NCBI GenBank assembly: GCA_947458835.1
Contig: CANHBC010000018.1
Coordinates: 1-33,648, forward strand
Direction: 5' to 3'
Source of the DNA: Betaproteobacteria bacterium
GTDB taxonomy: Bacteria; Pseudomonadota; Gammaproteobacteria; Burkholderiales; CAIKXV01
Length of the DNA: 33,648 bases
Positions within the stretch are counted from its first letter, which is position 1; each line of letters starts with the position of its first letter. Shown here piece after piece: positions 31,731 through 33,648 of this stretch. Under the pieces are notes generated by a model, which was not told where the DNA came from, did no database searches, and was given only the letters and a program-made list of their open reading frames with translations. The position numbers and the translations under genes are program-made.

Positions 31731-32003
31731 GTGAACAAACAAGAACTGATCGACGCGATCGCCGAGTCGGCGGACCTCTCCAAGGCCTCCGCAGGACGTG
31801 CCCTTGATGCGACCCTTGATTCGATCCGTGTCGCGTTGAAGAAGGGCGATACCATCTCGCTGGTCGGTTTCGGCACCTTCTACATCGGCAAGCGTGCGGC
31901 GCGTACCGGGCGCAACCCGCGTACCGGCGACGCGATCAATATCAAGGCGGCCAAGGTTCCGAAGTTCCGTGCGGGCAAGGCACTGAAGGACGCGATCAAC
32001 TGA
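31731..32003 (+). CDS. hupB: DNA-binding protein HU-beta
   Basis: 90-residue HU-family nucleoid protein. The full length is recognisable from [11 protein letters not shown] (initiator GTG) through the dimer core GFGTF, the DNA-binding arm [10 protein letters not shown] and the C-terminal [15 protein letters not shown]. The start is a GTG with AAGGGGA 5 bases upstream, a strong ribosome binding site. HU bends DNA and shapes the nucleoid. The position directly after lon and before ppiD is the usual betaproteobacterial and gammaproteobacterial arrangement. Expression is probably driven by the TTGACA/TATAAA promoter 260 bp upstream, through a structured leader. Confidence 0.97.
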   Translation: MNKQELIDAIAESADLSKASAGRALDATLDSIRVALKKGDTISLVGFGTFYIGKRAARTGRNPRTGDAINIKAAKVPKFRAGKALKDAIN

Positions 32004-32069
32004 CTGATCGTGCCAGCGCGCTGCCTGGTCGGGCCTTTTGCCAGGCCGGGCAGCAGAACAACCGTTCAC

Positions 32070-32145
32070 GGGTGCTTAGCTCAGTTGGTAGAGCGTCGCC
32101 CTTACAAGGCGAATGTCGGCGGTTCGACCCCGTCAGCACCCACCA
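32070..32145 (+). tRNA. tRNA-Val (anticodon UAC)
   Basis: 76 nt with acceptor GGGTGCT/AGCACCC, D loop AGTTGGTA and anticodon stem TCGCC/GGCGA around loop CTTACAA. The anticodon TAC is at 32103-32105. T loop is GTTCGAC and CCA is encoded. It lies 66 bp after hupB. Confidence 0.97.
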
Positions 32146-32229
32146 GCATCTGATCATCCCGTCTGACGCGGCATCCTTCATCGAGTGAATAATCGATCAA
32201 AAGGGGTGCCCATCGCGCGAAAGCGTGGT

Positions 32230-32235
32230 TATAAT
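32230..32235 (+). promoter_or_regulatory. Possible -10 box of the tRNA-Asp promoter
   Basis: TATAAT, a perfect -10 hexamer 30 bp before the tRNA-Asp gene. No good -35 is seen at 16-18 bp (TGCCCA region). It may give tRNA-Asp its own transcript; tRNA-Val read-through is the alternative. Confidence 0.4.
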
Positions 32236-32265
32236 CGGCGGCTCAGCAGTAAGCAAAGCAGCACT

Positions 32266-32342
32266 GGAGTGGTAGTTCAGTTGGTTAGAATACCGGCCTG
32301 TCACGCCGGGGGTCGCGGGTTCGAGTCCCGTCCACTCCGCCA
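32266..32342 (+). tRNA. tRNA-Asp (anticodon GUC)
   Basis: 77 nt with acceptor GGAGTGG/CCACTCC and anticodon stem CCGGC/GCCGG around loop CTGTCAC. The anticodon GTC is at 32300-32302. T loop is GTTCGAG, the discriminator is G and CCA is encoded. It is followed by a strong terminator 63 bp downstream. Confidence 0.97.
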
Positions 32343-32404
32343 TCCGCTGTATTGCATCCTCCCGGTACCGGCTGGTGCCAGCCGGGAGCGTCCAGGGCTA
32401 AAGC

Positions 32405-32432
32405 AAGGCGAACGACCGTTCGCCTTTTTTTT
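32405..32432 (+). terminator. Rho-independent terminator after tRNA-Asp
   Basis: Stem AGGCGAAC (32406-32413) / GTTCGCCT (32418-32425), loop GACC, with an extra A-T pair at the base and eight consecutive Ts (32425-32432). It ends the tRNA transcript 14 bp before ppiD. Confidence 0.92.
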
Positions 32433-32446
32433 CGCGCAGGCTTCCC

Positions 32447-33648
32447 ATGTACGATTTCGTCCACAAGCAGAAGCGGGTCGCCCAGGTCATCCTGGCCTTG
32501 CTGGTGCTTCCGTTCGCATTCTTCGGCATGGAGAGCTACTTCCAGGGGGGCGGCAGCGAGCCCCACGTGGCCGAAGTCGCTGGCGAGAAGATCCTGCAGC
32601 GTGACTTCGACCGCCGCCTGCGCGAGCAGCAGGACCGGATGCGCGAGATGCTCGGCGCGCAGGCCCGGCCCGAGATGTTCGACGGCACCGAGTTCAGGAC
32701 CGCCGTGCTCGAGGGCATGATCCAGGAACGCCTGCTCCAGCGGGCTGCCGATGCCTCCGGCCTGCGAGTCCCGGATGCCCAGCTGCAGGCGGTCATCGCC
32801 GGCCAGCCCGAGTTCCAGGAGAACGGCGCGTTCTCGCTGCCGCGCTACCAGTCGCTGCTGCGTACCGCCGGAATGACCGAGACCCTGTATCAGGAGCGGA
32901 TGCGCACCGAACTTGCCCTGTCGCAGGTGCAGGCTGCATTCACCGCCGGCACCATCGTGCCCTCCAGCGTGGTCGATCGCGTGGTCCGCGTGCTCGACCA
33001 GCAGCGCGAGGCCAGCCAGCTGGTGGTCTCTCCGGATGCGTTCCTCAGGCAGGTGACGATCGAGCCTGGCGCGGTGCAGAAGTTCTATGAAGCCAACCGT
33101 CGTGAATTCGAGATCCCCGAGCAGGTGCGGGTCGAGTACCTGGTGTTGTCGCAGGCCGCGCTGGCCGCGCAGTTGAGCGTCACGCCGCAGGAAGTACGCG
33201 AGTTCTTCGAGCAGAACGGCGCCCAGTTCCGTGGGGCGGAAGAACGACAGGCCAGCCATATTCTGGTGCGGGTTCCGGCCGGGGCGGACGAGAAGGCGAA
33301 GGCCGCTGCGCGCGAGCGCGCAGCGGCCTTCGCCGAGCAGGTGAAGAAGGCGCCGCAGACCTTCGCTGACGTGGCGCGCAAGTCCTCCGAGGACCCGGGG
33401 TCCGCGCCCCAGGGCGGCGATCTCGGCTTCCTGGCCCGCGGTGCGATGCTCAAGGCGTTCGATCAGGCCGTGTTTTCGATGAAGCCGGGCGAGATCGCTG
33501 GCCCCGTCGAGACGGAGGCCGGCTTCCACGTGATCCGGCTGGCGGCGGTGCGCGGCGACGCGGGGCCGGGTTTCGATCAGGTACGTGCGAAGGTCGAGGA
33601 CGAACTGCGGCGTTCGCGTGCGGCACGCCGGTTCGCGGAGCTCGCCGA
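32447..33648 (+). CDS. ppiD: Periplasmic folding chaperone PpiD (SurA_N/PpiC domains), 3' end outside window
   Basis: The first 400 residues of a membrane-anchored peptidyl-prolyl isomerase-like chaperone; the frame is open to the right edge. A short cytoplasmic N terminus (MYDFVHKQKR) leads into one membrane helix (about 11-29). A SurA_N-like helical region follows (about 35-260, with VAGEKILQRDFDRRL). A parvulin domain spans about 268-365 (RQASHILVRV, SSEDPGSAPQGGDLGF, ETEAGFHVIRL). Full family members are about 620-640 residues, so roughly the last third is missing. PpiD assists newly exported outer-membrane and periplasmic proteins at the Sec translocon. It starts 14 bp after the terminator, so a promoter must lie within or just upstream of the tRNA-Asp region, or read-through occurs. 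Confidence 0.94.
   Translation, partial: MYDFVHKQKRVAQVILALLVLPFAFFGMESYFQGGGSEPHVAEVAGEKILQRDFDRRLREQQDRMREMLGAQARPEMFDGTEFRTAVLEGMIQERLLQRAADASGLRVPDAQLQAVIAGQPEFQENGAFSLPRYQSLLRTAGMTETLYQERMRTELALSQVQAAFTAGTIVPSSVVDRVVRVLDQQREASQLVVSPDAFLRQVTIEPGAVQKFYEANRREFEIPEQVRVEYLVLSQAALAAQLSVTPQEVREFFEQNGAQFRGAEERQASHILVRVPAGADEKAKAAARERAAAFAEQVKKAPQTFADVARKSSEDPGSAPQGGDLGFLARGAMLKAFDQAVFSMKPGEIAGPVETEAGFHVIRLAAVRGDAGPGFDQVRAKVEDELRRSRAARRFAELA

Noticed and set aside
32023-32046. GCCTGG/CCAGGC hairpin after hupB as a terminator
   Set aside because: The T-run lies in the loop rather than after the stem, so it does not have terminator form. hupB and tRNA-Val may be read together.

Overview
The window is a high-GC, gene-dense stretch of a proteobacterial chromosome, most likely a betaproteobacterium. 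The reasons are the housekeeping order tRNA-Leu / tig / clpP / clpX / lon / hupB / tRNA-Val / tRNA-Asp / ppiD, the neighbourhood orn / M48 protease / pterin carbinolamine dehydratase, a hopanoid-type squalene operon (hpnCDE), and protein sequences of proteobacterial type. I see no insertion sequence, phage gene, CRISPR array, rRNA gene or clearly broken housekeeping gene.

Layout. Bases 31-1660 (minus): pterin-4a-carbinolamine dehydratase and an M48A membrane protease. Bases 1913-5618 (plus): oligoribonuclease, a membrane-anchored clan AA aspartic protease and an alpha-glucan phosphorylase. Bases 5578-20124 are a continuous minus-strand run. In transcription order it holds ETF-ubiquinone oxidoreductase, glucose-6-phosphate isomerase, a CHASE/multi-PAS sensor with no kinase, a receiver protein with an RsbW-like ATPase, an HD-GYP response regulator, a large hybrid histidine kinase and glycogen synthase. 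glgA and glgP converge and overlap by 41 bp. Bases 20281-20721 (plus): a hotdog thioesterase. Bases 20740-24659 (minus): hpnC, hpnD, hpnE and a YciK-like SDR, tightly packed as an operon. From 24877 to the right edge (plus): tRNA-Leu(UAG), trigger factor, ClpP, ClpX, Lon, HU, tRNA-Val(UAC), tRNA-Asp(GUC) and the start of ppiD, which runs off the window.

How the parts fit. glgA, glgP and pgi are the glycogen and hexose-phosphate genes, and a four-gene signalling cluster lies between pgi and glgA on the same strand. The cluster is the best candidate for something undescribed. Its first protein ends in what looks like a decayed histidine-kinase phosphoacceptor helix and has no catalytic domain. 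The second joins a receiver to a Bergerat ATPase of the anti-sigma type. The third should degrade cyclic di-GMP. The fourth is a complete phosphorelay kinase carrying a degenerate first receiver. Other points worth a second look are a Ser at the catalytic Glu position of Pgi, an SDR in the hopanoid operon that lacks its catalytic Tyr, and a strong promoter followed by a highly base-paired leader of about 250 nt before hupB.

Family assignments rest on motifs read by eye; no database search was run.
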